Counted from the stretch's first letter, positions 42,180-55,114 are shown. The stretch: 64,000 nt of DNA from Staphylococcus devriesei (GCF_002902625.1 NZ_PPRG01000029.1:19834-83833), one strand, 5' to 3'. Made by a program: numbers and translations. Notes: generated from the letters alone by a model not told the origin.

Positions 42180-42671
42180 ATGAATACTAGAAAACTAACA
42201 CTTACTGCCTTACTAATAGCTTTTAATGTTATCTTTAGTAGCTTTATTGTGATACCTTTAGGTCCGATTAAAGCAGCACCCGTTCAACACTTTGTAAACG
42301 TATTATGTGCTGTCTTTGTAGGACCTTGGTATGGATTAGCGCAAGCTTTAATTTCATCAATAATTAGAATAACTTTTGGAACAGGAAGTTTTTTCGCTTT
42401 TCCTGGTAGTATGATTGGTGTACTCTTAGCGAGCGCCTTTTACATGTATCGAAGACATATTTTTATGGCTGCAGTTGGCGAAGTTATAGGTACAGGGATA
42501 ATAGGTAGTTTAATGTGTATACCTTTATCATGGGTATTAGGCATGCAAAACTTTGTCGTTAAACCATTAATGCTCGCATTTATAATTTCAAGTTTTGTAG
42601 GAGCCGTAATAAGTTATATTCTATTAATCATGTTAAAGAGACGTGGGTTATTAGATAGATTTATAAAATAA
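42180..42671 (+). CDS. thiW: ECF transporter substrate-binding subunit ThiW-like
   Basis: 163-residue membrane protein with about five helices. Family markers: TALLIAFNVIFSS, VIPLGPIKAAPVQHFVNV and GPWYGLAQALISSIIR. ThiW is the S component of a group II energy-coupling-factor importer, thought to take up the thiazole precursor of thiamine using a shared EcfAAT module encoded elsewhere. No TPP riboswitch is visible; it is probably read from the miaB-ricA message (AAAGGAA site, 15-nt gap). Confidence 0.85.
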   Translation: MNTRKLTLTALLIAFNVIFSSFIVIPLGPIKAAPVQHFVNVLCAVFVGPWYGLAQALISSIIRITFGTGSFFAFPGSMIGVLLASAFYMYRRHIFMAAVGEVIGTGIIGSLMCIPLSWVLGMQNFVVKPLMLAFIISSFVGAVISYILLIMLKRRGLLDRFIK

Positions 42672-42702
42672 TAAATAAGTAAACTAGTTAAATATAAAAT
42701 CA

Positions 42703-42795
42703 AAGGGATTGTCATTTTAGGATAGGGATAGTAATAAGGAGAATATAGATCCTTTTATCCACGACTTAAAATGGTAATCTCTTATTTTATTTAAA
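42703..42795 (+). terminator. Terminator after thiW
   Basis: A 17-bp stem with three G-T pairs (42703-42719 with 42767-42783) around a 47-nt loop, followed by ATTTTATTT. Confidence 0.65.
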
Positions 42796-42934
42796 GATGA
42801 AACAAGGTCATAGTATATATCCATTTTAATTTCTTAGTAATATGAGTAACGAGCGATAACAAGTTTGTTATGTTAAAATATATGAGTTAAAAGTACATAA
42901 ATAAAAAGTAATACTTTAGTAAGGTTGTGAAAAT

Positions 42935-45595
42935 ATGTCTACTCCGACACCGATGATGCAACAATATTTAAAAATTAAAGCGCAATATAAAGATTGTCTT
43001 TTATTCTTTAGATTAGGCGATTTTTATGAAATGTTTAATGAAGATGCAAAAGAAGCTTCAAGAGTTTTAGAGATTACATTAACAAAAAGAGATGCAAAAA
43101 AAGAAAATCCTATCCCAATGTGTGGGGTCCCTTATCATTCAGCAAATAGCTATATCGAAACACTTATTAATAATGGCTATAAAGTAGCTATATGTGAACA
43201 AATGGAAGATCCAAAACAAACTAAAGGTATGGTTAAAAGAGAAGTTGTGCGAGTAGTTACGCCTGGTACGGTTATGGAACAAGGTGGAATGGATGAAAAT
43301 CAAAACAACTACATACTTAGTTTCATTAAAAATGAAAATAGTTACGCTTTAAGCTATTGTGATATATCAACGGGCGAGCTAAAGACTACTCATTTTGAAG
43401 ATGAAAGTACACTGATTAACGAAATTATAACTATTAATCCTAACGAAATTGTTGTTAATGAAGAAATAGACGAAGAGCTAAAAAAACAAATTAATTTAAC
43501 TACGGAAACTATTACAATAAGAGACGAGATTTCAGATGCAAATTATGAAGTTAATGGATTAGATAATGGAGAAACATATCTATCCACTCAATTATTATTA
43601 GATTATATTTATCACACACAAAAAAGAGATTTATCACATATCGAAGATGTTATCACTTATGCGGCTATTGATTTTATGAAAATGGATTATTATGCCAAAA
43701 GAAACTTGGAATTAACCGAAAGCATTAGGCTCAAATCTAAAAAAGGTACATTATTATGGTTAATGGATGAAACTAAGACACCTATGGGTGCACGTCGATT
43801 AAAACAATGGATTGATAGACCATTAATTCATAAAGATAAAATTGAAAAACGCTTAGATATGGTAGAGTTATTTATCAACAACTTTATTGAAAGAGATACG
43901 TTGAGAGGCTATTTAAACCAAGTATATGATATTGAAAGATTAGTCGGACGTGTAAGTTATGGTAACGTAAATGCAAGAGATTTAATTCAACTGAAACATT
44001 CTATTTCTGAAATCCCTAATATTAAGTCGCTACTTGATGAGATGGGTGAAAAAACTACTAAACAGTTTGAGGCGTTAGAACCTCTAGAAGATTTATTACA
44101 AATATTAGAAAACAGTTTAGTAGAAGAACCTCCAATTTCTGTAAAAGATGGCGGCATATTCAAACAAGGGTTTAGTAAACAATTAGATGAATATTTAGAA
44201 GCATCTAAGAATGGGAAAGATTGGTTAGCGCAATTGCAAGCTAAAGAACGAGAACGTACTGGTATTAAATCTCTAAAAATAAGTTTTAATAAAGTATTTG
44301 GATATTTTATTGAAATTACTCGAGCAAATCTTCAAGGGTTTGAACCTACTGATTTCGGTTATCATCGTAAACAAACGTTATCAAATGCAGAGAGATTTAT
44401 TACAGACGAACTTAAAGAAAAAGAAGATATTATTTTAGGTGCAGAAGATAAAGCGATTGAGCTTGAATACCAATTGTTTGTTAGACTAAGAGAACATATT
44501 AAAACATATACTGAACGTCTACAGAAACAAGCAAAAATTATATCTGAATTAGATTGTCTACAAAGCTTTGCAGAAATTGCACAAAAATATAATTATGTTA
44601 AGCCACAATTTAGTGATGATAAAAAGTTAGAACTTGAGAATTCTCGCCATCCAGTGGTTGAACGTGTGATGGATTATAATGATTATGTTCCGAATGATTG
44701 TACATTAGATAAAGATAACTTTATTTATTTAATTACTGGACCAAATATGTCTGGTAAATCAACGTATATGCGTCAAATAGCTATTATTAGTATTATGGCG
44801 CAAATGGGTGCTTATGTTCCTTGTGATTCAGCATTATTACCTATTTTTGATCAAATTTTCACAAGAATTGGAGCAGCTGATGATTTAGTTTCAGGTAAAA
44901 GTACATTTATGGTAGAGATGTTAGAAGCACAAAAAGCGTTAACCTACGCGACCGAGAATAGCTTAATTATCTTTGATGAAATCGGTAGGGGGACATCAAC
45001 ATACGATGGTTTAGCATTAGCACAAGCTATGATTGAATATGTTGCACAAACCTCACATGCTAAAACATTATTCTCAACACACTATCATGAACTAACAACA
45101 CTAGACCAAGAACTTTCAAGCTTGAAGAACGTTCACGTAGCGGCGGACGAATATCAAGGAGAATTAATCTTCTTACATAAAGTTAAAGACGGCGCAGTTG
45201 ACGATAGCTATGGTATACAAGTGGCTAAATTAGCTGATTTACCTGAAGAAGTAATAAACAGAGCTCAAGTTATACTAAATGCTTTTGAACAAACAACCAC
45301 TCACAATGAGGATTTCAATAATATAAATAAACCTAGTTTAAATAGTACTACTCAAAAAATACAACATAGTGATGGGAACTCTAACGATGAAGAGTTACCA
45401 AGTACAGATATTCAAGCGAATGAAGAGAACAATGATAAAACACAAAATACATTCGAACAAACAAGCTTTGATTTGTTTGAATCAGAAGAAAAAACAAGTG
45501 CGTTAGAAGAACAAATTAAAAACTTAAACATATCTAATATGACCCCTATTGAAGCGTTATTAAAATTAAGTGAATTACAAAATCAATTGAGATAG
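42935..45595 (+). CDS. mutS: DNA mismatch repair protein MutS
   Basis: Mismatch-recognition ATPase. 886 residues: mismatch-binding domain with [13 protein letters not shown] (Phe-x-Glu reading head), connector, lever and clamp regions, ATPase with Walker [10 protein letters not shown] near residue 600, [15 protein letters not shown] and FSTHYHEL. A polar Asn/Thr/Glu-rich linker (about 785-845) precedes the short C-terminal HTH tail ([16 protein letters not shown]). mutL follows after 12 nt. Confidence 0.97.
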   Translation: MSTPTPMMQQYLKIKAQYKDCLLFFRLGDFYEMFNEDAKEASRVLEITLTKRDAKKENPIPMCGVPYHSANSYIETLINNGYKVAICEQMEDPKQTKGMVKREVVRVVTPGTVMEQGGMDENQNNYILSFIKNENSYALSYCDISTGELKTTHFEDESTLINEIITINPNEIVVNEEIDEELKKQINLTTETITIRDEISDANYEVNGLDNGETYLSTQLLLDYIYHTQKRDLSHIEDVITYAAIDFMKMDYYAKRNLELTESIRLKSKKGTLLWLMDETKTPMGARRLKQWIDRPLIHKDKIEKRLDMVELFINNFIERDTLRGYLNQVYDIERLVGRVSYGNVNARDLIQLKHSISEIPNIKSLLDEMGEKTTKQFEALEPLEDLLQILENSLVEEPPISVKDGGIFKQGFSKQLDEYLEASKNGKDWLAQLQAKERERTGIKSLKISFNKVFGYFIEITRANLQGFEPTDFGYHRKQTLSNAERFITDELKEKEDIILGAEDKAIELEYQLFVRLREHIKTYTERLQKQAKIISELDCLQSFAEIAQKYNYVKPQFSDDKKLELENSRHPVVERVMDYNDYVPNDCTLDKDNFIYLITGPNMSGKSTYMRQIAIISIMAQMGAYVPCDSALLPIFDQIFTRIGAADDLVSGKSTFMVEMLEAQKALTYATENSLIIFDEIGRGTSTYDGLALAQAMIEYVAQTSHAKTLFSTHYHELTTLDQELSSLKNVHVAADEYQGELIFLHKVKDGAVDDSYGIQVAKLADLPEEVINRAQVILNAFEQTTTHNEDFNNINKPSLNSTTQKIQHSDGNSNDEELPSTDIQANEENNDKTQNTFEQTSFDLFESEEKTSALEEQIKNLNISNMTPIEALLKLSELQNQLR

Positions 45596-45607
45596 AGGTG
45601 TTGATTC

Positions 45608-47620
45608 ATGGGGAAAATAAAAGAGTTACAAACCTCCCTAGCTAATAAAATTGCAGCCGGCGAAGTAGTAGAGCGCCCAAGTTCTGTTGTCAAAGAACTT
45701 CTTGAAAATGCAATTGATGCCCAATCAACTGAAATTAATATTGAAGTTGAACAATCTGGCATAGCTTCAATCCGAGTGGTGGATAATGGAACTGGGATTG
45801 AACAAGATGACTTAAAACTTGTCTTTCATAGACATGCCACAAGTAAATTAGACGCCGACGATGATCTTTTCCATATTAGAACATTAGGATTTCGTGGTGA
45901 AGCTTTAGCTAGTATTTCATCAGTGGCCAAGGTAACTCTAAAAACTTGTACAGATAGTGAAAATGGACATGAAATATATGCTGAAAATGGTGAAATAATT
46001 AGCCAAAAGCCAGCGAAAGCTAAAAAAGGAACGGATATCACAGTAAAATCATTATTCTATAATACTCCTGCGCGTTTAAAATATATTAAAAGTTTATATA
46101 ACGAACTAGGAAAGATTACAGATATTGTGAATCGTATGGCAATGAGTCATCCTCACATACGTATTTCATTAGTCTCTGATAATAAAACTTTGCTTAAAAC
46201 AAATGGTTCGGGCAAAACAAATGAAGTAATGGCTGAGATTTATGGTATTAAGGTGGCTAAAGATTTAGTACATATCGAAGGAGATACTAGCGATTATCAC
46301 TTAGAAGGATATGTTGCTAAGCCAGAACATTCACGTAGTAATAAACATTATATCTCTATTTTTATTAATGGACGTTATATTAAAAATTTCGTTTTAAATA
46401 AAGCAATCATAGAAGGCTATCATACACTCTTAACTATTGGTAGGTATCCTATATGTTATATTAATATTGAAATGGATCCAATACTCGTAGACGTTAACGT
46501 GCATCCTACTAAGCTTGAAGTAAGATTATCTAAAGAAGAGCAATTGTATGAATTAATTGTTAAAAAAATAAGAGAAGCTTTTAAGGATAGAATCTTGATT
46601 CCTCAAAATGATTTAGATAGAACACCTAAGAAAAATAAAGTATTACACACATTTGAACAACAAAAATTAGACTTTGAGAAAAAACAGAAGATGCATAATC
46701 AACAGATAAATAATAATCAACAAGCCTATCAAACGAGTGATAATAGTTATTCTGAAAAGCTCAAAGAAGATGGGTATAACGATTATCAATCTAACAATAA
46801 TAATTTAGCAATCGATAAAAATAATAATGAACCAACCTTTCATAATAATAAACGTAATGAAGACATCGATTACTTCCAAATTCAAAAAGAAATTTTAAAT
46901 AATATCGATAGAGCTGAAACTGAGGACATAAACTCAAATGTGGACGACACAAACGATTCTAAAGAGAACCTAGATAAAACTACAGACTATAATCAACAAG
47001 ACGATATAAAAGGGAAGGTCAGTTCAACGCCAACACGTAGAGTTCCATATATGGAAGTAGTTGGTCAAGTACATGGAACTTATATTATCGCTCAAAATGA
47101 AAATGGCATGTTTATGATTGACCAACATGCTGCCCAAGAGCGTATTAAGTATGAGTACTTTAGAGAAAAGATTGGTGAAGTCACAAATGAAGTCCAGGAC
47201 TTACTTATTCCTTTGACATTCCACTTTTCAAAAGATGAACAAATGATTATCGATCAATATCAAGAAGAGTTAGAGAAGGTTGGTGTGCATTTAGAACACT
47301 TTGGTGGTCATGACTATATTGTAAGTAGCTATCCAGTGTGGTTCCCTAAAGCCGAAGCACAAGAAATTATACAAGATATGGTTGAACTTGTCTTAAATCA
47401 TAAGAAAGTTGACATTAAGAAAATGAGAGAAGACGCTGCAATCATGATGAGTTGTAAAAAATCAATTAAAGCTAATCACTATTTAAAAAATAACGAAATG
47501 GCCGATTTGATTGATCAATTACGCGAAGCAGAAGATCCATTTACATGTCCTCACGGTAGACCAATAATTATTAATTTTACAAATTATGAACTAGAAAAAT
47601 TATTTAAACGAGTAATGTAG
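45608..47620 (+). CDS. mutL: DNA mismatch repair endonuclease MutL
   Basis: GHKL ATPase with [20 protein letters not shown] and [10 protein letters not shown] at the N-terminus. The C-terminal domain carries the nicking-endonuclease motif [12 protein letters not shown] near residue 504, plus SCKKSIKA and CPHGRPI, as expected in organisms without MutH. The linker (about 345-475) is Asn/Asp/Gln-rich and low complexity. 670 residues; AGAGGTG site. Confidence 0.97.
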   Translation: MGKIKELQTSLANKIAAGEVVERPSSVVKELLENAIDAQSTEINIEVEQSGIASIRVVDNGTGIEQDDLKLVFHRHATSKLDADDDLFHIRTLGFRGEALASISSVAKVTLKTCTDSENGHEIYAENGEIISQKPAKAKKGTDITVKSLFYNTPARLKYIKSLYNELGKITDIVNRMAMSHPHIRISLVSDNKTLLKTNGSGKTNEVMAEIYGIKVAKDLVHIEGDTSDYHLEGYVAKPEHSRSNKHYISIFINGRYIKNFVLNKAIIEGYHTLLTIGRYPICYINIEMDPILVDVNVHPTKLEVRLSKEEQLYELIVKKIREAFKDRILIPQNDLDRTPKKNKVLHTFEQQKLDFEKKQKMHNQQINNNQQAYQTSDNSYSEKLKEDGYNDYQSNNNNLAIDKNNNEPTFHNNKRNEDIDYFQIQKEILNNIDRAETEDINSNVDDTNDSKENLDKTTDYNQQDDIKGKVSSTPTRRVPYMEVVGQVHGTYIIAQNENGMFMIDQHAAQERIKYEYFREKIGEVTNEVQDLLIPLTFHFSKDEQMIIDQYQEELEKVGVHLEHFGGHDYIVSSYPVWFPKAEAQEIIQDMVELVLNHKKVDIKKMREDAAIMMSCKKSIKANHYLKNNEMADLIDQLREAEDPFTCPHGRPIIINFTNYELEKLFKRVM

Positions 47621-47635
47621 AAAGGAATATAGTAG

Positions 47636-48169
47636 ATGAAAAAACATGTGTTACCAGCAATTCGCAATATAAAAGACTTAGAGAAACTTACTAAAACAGA
47701 TTATAAAATTTGTGTGTTATTAGATATGCATGTAGGACATTTAAAGAGTATTATGGACTTACTTAAGCAACATAACATTGAAGCTTTTATTCATATTGAC
47801 CTTATCAAAGGTATGGCACATGATGAGTATGCATGTGAATATATTATACAAACATACAAACCAAAAGGCATTGTTTCTACAAAAACTAAAGTAATACAAA
47901 AGGCTAAATCATTAAATAAATTAACTATTTTCCGCGTTTTTATAATAGATAGTCAAGCATTAAACAGAAGTGTTCATCTTATTAAAAAGGTGGAACCGGA
48001 TTATGTAGAAGTACTTCCGGGAATCGCGCATAAAATTGTTAAAATTGTAGATGAAGAAACAACCTCTAAAATTATAGCAGGTGGGTTAATTGACGAGGAA
48101 AAAGAAATTGATGAAGCTATTAATAGCGGTGCAAGTTATGTAACGACTAGTAATCGAGCGCTTTGGTAA
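47636..48169 (+). CDS. glpP: Glycerol-3-phosphate-responsive antiterminator GlpP
   Basis: 177-residue regulator that, when bound to glycerol-3-phosphate, lets RNA polymerase read through terminators in the glpF-glpK and glpD leaders. Motifs: VLLDMHVGHLKSIM, IHIDLIKGMAHDEYACEYI, VEVLPGI and IAGGLIDEEKEI. It sits between mutL and glpF; both of the hairpins it would act on are visible (48382-48421 and 50956-51001). Confidence 0.93.
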   Translation: MKKHVLPAIRNIKDLEKLTKTDYKICVLLDMHVGHLKSIMDLLKQHNIEAFIHIDLIKGMAHDEYACEYIIQTYKPKGIVSTKTKVIQKAKSLNKLTIFRVFIIDSQALNRSVHLIKKVEPDYVEVLPGIAHKIVKIVDEETTSKIIAGGLIDEEKEIDEAINSGASYVTTSNRALW

Positions 48170-48185
48170 AACGTGATATTACATT

Positions 48186-48242
48186 AAATCGAGGCTTATA
48201 ATATTTCTTAACTGAAATAAAGTATAAGTCTCGATTTTTAAA
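48186..48242 (+). terminator. glpP terminator
   Basis: AAATCGAG..CTTATA pairs with TATAAG..CTCGATTT (48186-48237) and ends in TTTTA. Confidence 0.75.
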
Positions 48243-48314
48243 TTCTAAATTAAAATAGATTGCAATATACATTATTAATTATGCTAATTGTGACAATCTA
48301 AAGACATAAAACTA

Positions 48315-48344
48315 TTGACAACGCTTACACAATTTATGTATTAT
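48315..48344 (+). promoter_or_regulatory. glpF promoter with overlapping cre-like site
   Basis: TTGACA at 48315 and TATTAT at 48339 (18-nt spacer). The sequence TTGACAACGCTTACA (48315-48329) fits the CcpA cre consensus WTGNAANCGNWNNCW at all fixed positions but one and covers the -35 box. Catabolite repression of glycerol uptake is therefore likely. Confidence 0.65.
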
Positions 48345-48381
48345 TTAAACAAGTTAATAATTGATTAAGAGATGACGAGAT

Positions 48382-48421
48382 TTCTGCAATGCCTTACCAG
48401 TGCTTTTGTAGGAATTTTTTT
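48382..48421 (+). terminator. GlpP-controlled leader terminator of glpF
   Basis: An imperfect hairpin starting TTCTGCAATGC and closing with TTGTAGGAA, followed by seven T and then the glpF ribosome site. The CGAGATTT word just before it recurs before the glpD leader hairpin (50942-50949), so it may be part of the GlpP recognition sequence. Function is inferred from the B. subtilis glp system. Confidence 0.6.
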
Positions 48422-48441
48422 GTCTTGTAGGAGGTTTATTC

Positions 48442-49260
48442 ATGAATGTTTATATAGCGGAGTTCTTAGGTACTGCTATTTTAATACTATTTGGTGGTGG
48501 CGTGTGTGCTAATGTAAATTTAAAACGTAGTGCAGGTCACGATTCGGATTGGATAGTAATTGCAGCAGGTTGGGGATTAGCAGTAACTATGGGAGTTTAT
48601 GCGGTTGGAAAGTTCTCAGGTGCACATTTAAATCCAGCAGTGACGATTGCACTTGCAATGGATGGCAGCTTTAGTTGGGCTCAAGTCCCAGGATACATAA
48701 TATGTCAAATGCTAGGTGGTATTGTAGGTGGTATGCTTGTATGGCTAATGTATTTAGCCCATTGGAAAGCAACCGAAGATCAAGGTGCTAAATTAGGTGT
48801 ATTCTCTACAGCGCCTGCAATTAAGAATTATTTTGCTAACTTCTTAAGTGAAATTATTGGTACAACAATATTAACATTAGGTATTTTATTTATTGGCGTT
48901 AACAAAATTGCCGATGGATTAAATCCATTAATTGTTGGTAGTTTAATTATAGCTATCGGTTTAAGTTTAGGTGGTCCTACAGGCTATGCCATCAACCCAG
49001 CTCGAGATTTAGGACCAAGAATTGCTCATGCTATTTTACCTATCGCAGGCAAAGGAAATTCAAATTGGGGATATGCCATTGTTCCAGTATTAGGCCCTAT
49101 TGCTGGCGGTATGCTAGGCGCAGTGATTTTTAAAGTATTTTATAAGGGACAATTTGATTTAATTTGTGTGGCCGGTATCGTAGTTGTGATTGCTACTTTA
49201 TTATTAGGAGTAGCACTAAATAAATCAAATAAAGTTAATGATATTGAAACTATTTATTAA
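48442..49260 (+). CDS. glpF: Glycerol uptake facilitator
   Basis: Aquaglyceroporin of 272 residues with six membrane helices and both half-helix NPA boxes (GAHLNPAVTIAL, AINPARDLGPR); the Arg after the second box and the Asp in NPARD mark the glycerol-conducting branch. TAGGAGG ribosome site. glpK is 121 nt downstream. Confidence 0.96.
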   Translation: MNVYIAEFLGTAILILFGGGVCANVNLKRSAGHDSDWIVIAAGWGLAVTMGVYAVGKFSGAHLNPAVTIALAMDGSFSWAQVPGYIICQMLGGIVGGMLVWLMYLAHWKATEDQGAKLGVFSTAPAIKNYFANFLSEIIGTTILTLGILFIGVNKIADGLNPLIVGSLIIAIGLSLGGPTGYAINPARDLGPRIAHAILPIAGKGNSNWGYAIVPVLGPIAGGMLGAVIFKVFYKGQFDLICVAGIVVVIATLLLGVALNKSNKVNDIETIY

Positions 49261-49308
49261 TTTTTAGTGATTTATAGTAGTTTTATGATTATTTTTTTGG
49301 AAAAGTGC

Positions 49309-49339
49309 TATAATAATAGTACACTTCCATAGTACTATT
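49309..49339. promoter_or_regulatory. TATAAT box overlapping an inverted repeat before glpK
   Basis: A TATAAT (49309-49314) is followed directly by a perfect 8-bp inverted repeat, AATAGTAC/GTACTATT (49315-49339). It may be an internal glpK promoter with an operator or an mRNA stem. The -35 region is weak, so uncertain. Confidence 0.35.
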
Positions 49340-49366
49340 CCTATAGACGTTGGAACTACATTCTGA

Positions 49367-50881
<1,515 letters not shown>

Positions 50882-50955
50882 TCACTATTAATGGCTTAGT
50901 TTTTAGAAGTGTGTTACTATATAGTCAAGTTAATATATTAGTCGAGATTTGAGAG

Positions 50956-51003
50956 ACCTGTTTACATACAGCATGATTCTGTATGGACAGGTCTCTCTTT
51001 TTT
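50956..51003 (+). terminator. GlpP-controlled leader terminator of glpD
   Basis: GAGAGACCTGT pairs with ACAGGTCTCTC around an inner CATACAG/CTGTATG stem, followed by a T6 run, 29 nt before the glpD start. Preceded by CGAGATTT as in the glpF leader. Same role inferred. Confidence 0.7.
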
Positions 51004-51031
51004 CATAATAAATTATTGGAGGGGTATATTT

Positions 51032-52705
51032 ATGGCATTATCTACATTAAATAGAGAAGTAATTAAAAAGAACTTAAGTAACGAAGAGTATGATGTAGTT
51101 ATTATTGGGGGCGGTATTACAGGTGCGGGCATCGCTTTAGATGCATCACAACGTGGTATGAAAGTCGCGTTAGTTGAAATGCAAGACTTTGCGCAAGGAA
51201 CAAGCTCACGTTCTACTAAACTTGTCCACGGCGGCTTACGTTACTTAAAACAAGCACAAATTAAAGTGGTAGCTGAAACTGGTAAAGAACGTGCTATTGT
51301 TTATGAAAATGGCCCACACGTAACTACTCCAGAATGGATGCTATTACCAATGCATAAAGGCGGTACATTTGGTAAGTTTACAACTAACTTAGGACTAACA
51401 ATGTATGACCGTTTAGCGGGCGTTAAACGATATGAACGTAAAAAAATGTTATCTAAAAAAGATACATTAAATAAAGAACCTTTAGTTAAAAAAGATGGCC
51501 TTAAAGGTGGCGGTTATTATGTAGAATACCGTACTGACGATGCACGACTAACTATCGAAGTTATGAAACGTGCTGAAGAAAAAGGTGCTGAAGTCATCAA
51601 TCACACTAAATCTACTAACTTCATCTATAATTCAAAATCTAAGGTAAATGGTATCGAAGTCCAAGACCTTTTAACAGGTGAAACATATCAAATTAAAGCT
51701 AAAAAAGTAATTAATGCTGCAGGACCTTGGGTAGATGAAGTGCGTAAAAAAGACTATACACGTAATAACAAACAATTACGTTTAACTAAAGGTGTACATG
51801 TTGTTATCGATCAATCTAAATTCCCTTTAAGACAAGCAGTTTATTTTGATACTGAAAAAGATGGCCGTATGATTTTCGCAATTCCACGTGAAGGTAAAGC
51901 ATATGTCGGTACAACAGACACATTTTATGATAATGAAAAAGCGAAACCATTAACTACTCAAGAAGATAGAGATTACTTAATCGACGCGATTAATTATATG
52001 TTCCCAGGCGTAAACGTTAAAGATGAAGATATTGAATCAACATGGGCTGGTGTACGTCCACTTATTTTAGAAGACGGCAAAGATCCTTCAGAAATTTCTC
52101 GTAAAGATGAAATTTGGGAAGGTGAATCAGGACTTCTAACTATCGCAGGTGGTAAATTAACTGGTTATCGTCATATGGCGTTAGAAATTGTCGACTTATT
52201 AGCAAAACGTTTAAAACAAGAACATAGTTTAAAATTCGCTGAGTGTGCAACGAAAGAAACACCGATTTCTGGTGGTGATGTTGGCGGTAGCGATAACTTT
52301 GATAATTTCGTCGCACGTAAAGTAGACGAAGGTAAAGCAATTGGACTCGATGAAGACGTAGCTTATCGCTTAGCTTCAAAATATGGTTCTAATGTAGACC
52401 TTTTATTTAACATTGCCCAAATTGCTAAAGATAAAGACTTAAAATTACCATTAGAACTTTATGTACAATTAGTTTACAGTGTTCAACATGAAATGGTTTA
52501 TAAACCTACTGACTTCTTAGTACGTAGAACTGGTAAATTATATTTCAATATTAATGAAGTTAAACAATATAAAGATCTAGTTATTGATGAGTTAGGAAAA
52601 TTATTAAACTATACTCAAAGCCAAAAAAATGAATTCACAAAAGAACTTAACTTAGCTATTCAAGAAGCTACACACGGTAATGACCAATTAGCAGTGAAAA
52701 AATAG
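51032..52705 (+). CDS. glpD: Aerobic glycerol-3-phosphate dehydrogenase
   Basis: FAD flavoprotein oxidising glycerol-3-phosphate to dihydroxyacetone phosphate, feeding electrons to menaquinone at the membrane. 557 residues: FAD-binding [25 protein letters not shown] segment near residue 20, then [15 protein letters not shown] and [19 protein letters not shown] ribosome site. Confidence 0.97.
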   Translation: MALSTLNREVIKKNLSNEEYDVVIIGGGITGAGIALDASQRGMKVALVEMQDFAQGTSSRSTKLVHGGLRYLKQAQIKVVAETGKERAIVYENGPHVTTPEWMLLPMHKGGTFGKFTTNLGLTMYDRLAGVKRYERKKMLSKKDTLNKEPLVKKDGLKGGGYYVEYRTDDARLTIEVMKRAEEKGAEVINHTKSTNFIYNSKSKVNGIEVQDLLTGETYQIKAKKVINAAGPWVDEVRKKDYTRNNKQLRLTKGVHVVIDQSKFPLRQAVYFDTEKDGRMIFAIPREGKAYVGTTDTFYDNEKAKPLTTQEDRDYLIDAINYMFPGVNVKDEDIESTWAGVRPLILEDGKDPSEISRKDEIWEGESGLLTIAGGKLTGYRHMALEIVDLLAKRLKQEHSLKFAECATKETPISGGDVGGSDNFDNFVARKVDEGKAIGLDEDVAYRLASKYGSNVDLLFNIAQIAKDKDLKLPLELYVQLVYSVQHEMVYKPTDFLVRRTGKLYFNINEVKQYKDLVIDELGKLLNYTQSQKNEFTKELNLAIQEATHGNDQLAVKK

Positions 52706-52738
52706 TAGTATTAATATAAGTTTATAGAAAAGCCTAGT

Positions 52739-52790
52739 AAAACTACTAGCAAGTTAGCAATTACGCTAATATTGTTAGTAGTTTTTTAGT
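52739..52790 (+). terminator. glpD terminator
   Basis: AAAACTACTAGCAA pairs with TTGTTAGTAGTTTT with a further GTTAGC/GCTAAT inner stem and ends in T6. Confidence 0.8.
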
Positions 52791-52960
52791 ATATATAGCA
52801 CTTTAAGTGAAATGAACTTGCTATTTATAAATAGCGGAAAACAGTTTGTTGATGTTACATAATTACCTACAATTTGATAACATTAAGAAGTATAGGTATA
52901 TTAAAATGAATAGAATTTTAAATGAAGTATTAGCACTAATCTTCGATAGGAGGCGTATGC

Positions 52961-53872
52961 GTGAGTCAAAATTCTTATAAAATAACCGTTGAAGACGGCA
53001 CGATGATAGAAGTTAAAATTGATAAGGCCAAGATAGCTACATTTGGTGTCGTTCATATATTTCACGGAATGGCTGAGCATATGGAACGTTATGAAGCACT
53101 CGTTCAATCATTAACGCAACAAGGGTATGATGTTATTAGACATAATCATAGAGGTCATGGAAGAGATATTGATGAAAATGAGCGTGGCCACTATGATGAC
53201 ATGAATACGATTGCGCAAGATGCATATGAAATAGCACAGACATTACACGACGCTAATAAAGATGTACCTTATATTGTATTAGGACACTCAATGGGTTCAA
53301 TCATCGCTCGTTTATTTGTTGAAAAGTATCCAGATATCGCACAGGGTCTTATTTTAACAGGTACGGGACAGTATCATAGATGGAAGGGTATACCTGCAAT
53401 GGTTGGACTAAAAGTAATCACGTTATTTGCTGGAAAACGTAGTAGATTAAAATGGGTTAACCAACTTGTGTATAAATCATTTAATAAAAAAATAAAAAAA
53501 CCAGAAACTTCAAGTGATTGGCTTTCTTCTAAAAGAGATGAAGTAGAAAAGTATGTCAAAGACGAGTATTCAGGATTTTTAGTTTCAAATCAGCTAATCT
53601 ATCAAACAGTGAAATACATGACTAAAACCGCAAGCTTGAAACAACTTAAAAAAATGAATCCTTTATTACCTATACTTCTAATATCCGGTAAAGATGATCC
53701 GTTTGGAGATTATGGTAAAGGAATTAAAAACTTAGGAAAAAAATTTAAACAGGCTGGTATTAAACATATTACTGTACAACTATATGCAAATAGAAGACAT
53801 GAAATTTTATTTGAAGAAGATGAACAAATGATTTGGAACCATATGTTTGACTGGATTCAGAAACAAGTTTAA
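52961..53872 (+). CDS. Alpha/beta hydrolase, monoacylglycerol lipase/lysophospholipase-like
   Basis: 303 residues of the Hydrolase_4 family. Triad candidates: Ser in VLGHSMGS (near 111), Asp in SGKDDPFG (near 246) and His in RRHEILFE (near 275). The oxyanion segment FHGMAEH and RGHGRD fit lysophospholipases. GTG start with TAGGAGGC. It lies behind the glp regulon, which suits a lipid glycerol source, but the substrate is not shown by sequence. Confidence 0.85.
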   Translation: MSQNSYKITVEDGTMIEVKIDKAKIATFGVVHIFHGMAEHMERYEALVQSLTQQGYDVIRHNHRGHGRDIDENERGHYDDMNTIAQDAYEIAQTLHDANKDVPYIVLGHSMGSIIARLFVEKYPDIAQGLILTGTGQYHRWKGIPAMVGLKVITLFAGKRSRLKWVNQLVYKSFNKKIKKPETSSDWLSSKRDEVEKYVKDEYSGFLVSNQLIYQTVKYMTKTASLKQLKKMNPLLPILLISGKDDPFGDYGKGIKNLGKKFKQAGIKHITVQLYANRRHEILFEEDEQMIWNHMFDWIQKQV

Positions 53873-53896
53873 AAAAACAATCAAGGTGAGGGATAA

Positions 53897-54889
53897 ATGT
53901 TGAATGATGCAACAAAACCATTTTTAGTGGTAATAGTAGGACCAACCGCTTCAGGAAAAACAGAATTAAGTATTGAATTAGCGAAGCGGATAAATGGTGA
54001 AATCATAAGTGGTGATTCTATGCAAGTATATAAACAAATGGATATCGGTACTGCTAAAGTTACACCACGTGAAATGAGTGGGATACCTCATTATATGATA
54101 GATATTTTAAATCCTGATGATAATTTTTCAGCTTACGATTTTAAAAAAAGGGCTGAAGAATTAATAGAAGATATAACTTCAAGAGGGAAAATTCCTATCA
54201 TTGCTGGAGGTACAGGACTATATATTCAATCATTAATTTATGATTACCCCTTTGATGATGAAACTGTTTCAAAAGAAACTGAAGAACTTACACAACAGAA
54301 AATGTTGGAACTTGGCTCTCTTGATAATAAAGCATTGCACGATTATTTAGCGACATTTGATAAAGAATCAGCACAAGACATTCACCCCAATAATAGAAAA
54401 AGAGTGCTTAGAGCTATTGAATATTTCTTAAAAACAAAAAAACTTTTAAGTTCTCGAAAGAAAGTTCAACAATTTACAGAAAATTATGATACATTATTAT
54501 TAGGGATTGAAATGTCGCGCAAAACATTATATTCAAGAATAAATAAACGTGTAGATATTATGTTGAGCCACGGGTTATTTGATGAAGTGAAGTTGCTGAT
54601 TGAACAAGGTTTTGAATCGACTCAGAGTATGCAAGCGATAGGTTATAAAGAGCTTGTTCCCGTTGTAAAGGGTGAGTTAGCTTTAGACCAAGCAGTTGAA
54701 ACTTTAAAACAACATTCTAGGCAATATGCTAAGCGACAATTGACATGGTTCAAGAATAAATTAAATGTTCAATGGTTTGATAGAGAGAGAATGACACTTC
54801 AAATGATGTTAGATGAGATTACAACCCAAATAAATAAAAGGAGTTCTAGACATGATTGCAAACCACAACATCCAAGACCAAGCACTTGA
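53897..54889 (+). CDS. miaA: tRNA dimethylallyltransferase
   Basis: Adds the isopentenyl group to A37, supplying the substrate for MiaB. 330 residues with P-loop VGPTASGKTELS, SGDSMQVYKQMDIGTAK, AGGTGLYIQSL and the C-terminal YAKRQLTWFKN. The last 38 nt overlap the hfq start, a tight coupling. The extreme C-terminus (KRSSRHDCKPQHPRPST) is forced by that overlap. Confidence 0.96.
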   Translation: MLNDATKPFLVVIVGPTASGKTELSIELAKRINGEIISGDSMQVYKQMDIGTAKVTPREMSGIPHYMIDILNPDDNFSAYDFKKRAEELIEDITSRGKIPIIAGGTGLYIQSLIYDYPFDDETVSKETEELTQQKMLELGSLDNKALHDYLATFDKESAQDIHPNNRKRVLRAIEYFLKTKKLLSSRKKVQQFTENYDTLLLGIEMSRKTLYSRINKRVDIMLSHGLFDEVKLLIEQGFESTQSMQAIGYKELVPVVKGELALDQAVETLKQHSRQYAKRQLTWFKNKLNVQWFDRERMTLQMMLDEITTQINKRSSRHDCKPQHPRPST

Positions 54890-55094
54890 GAATTTTAAAG
54901 CTGACAAAGTAGAAATCACAGTATTCTTTTTAAATGGTTTTCAAATGAAAGGTGTTATTGAAGACTTTGATAAATACGTTATTAGCTTAGTATCTCAAGG
55001 CAAACAACATTTGATTTACAAACATGCGATCAGCACGTTTACTGTTGATACTGAAACTGCGGATACAGAAGAAACAGTAACGAGTGAAGAATAA
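54852..55094 (+). CDS. hfq: RNA chaperone Hfq
   Basis: 80-residue Sm-like protein. Sm1 is VTVFFLNGFQMKGVIEDFD-like (here ITVFFLNGFQMKGVIEDFD) and Sm2 is HLIYKHAISTF; the C-terminal tail is short and acidic, so the RNA-chaperone activity may be modest as in S. aureus. AAAAGGAG lies inside the miaA 3' end. Confidence 0.95.
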   Translation: MIANHNIQDQALENFKADKVEITVFFLNGFQMKGVIEDFDKYVISLVSQGKQHLIYKHAISTFTVDTETADTEETVTSEE

Positions 55095-55114
55095 GTTGTA
55101 ATTAAAGTGCATTA

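Noticed and set aside
42672..42934. A TPP riboswitch near thiW
   Set aside because: No conserved thi-box segments are recognisable, and the region lies downstream of thiW.
52140..52379. Minus-strand frame inside glpD
   Set aside because: Shadow of a highly conserved gene on the other strand, without ribosome site.
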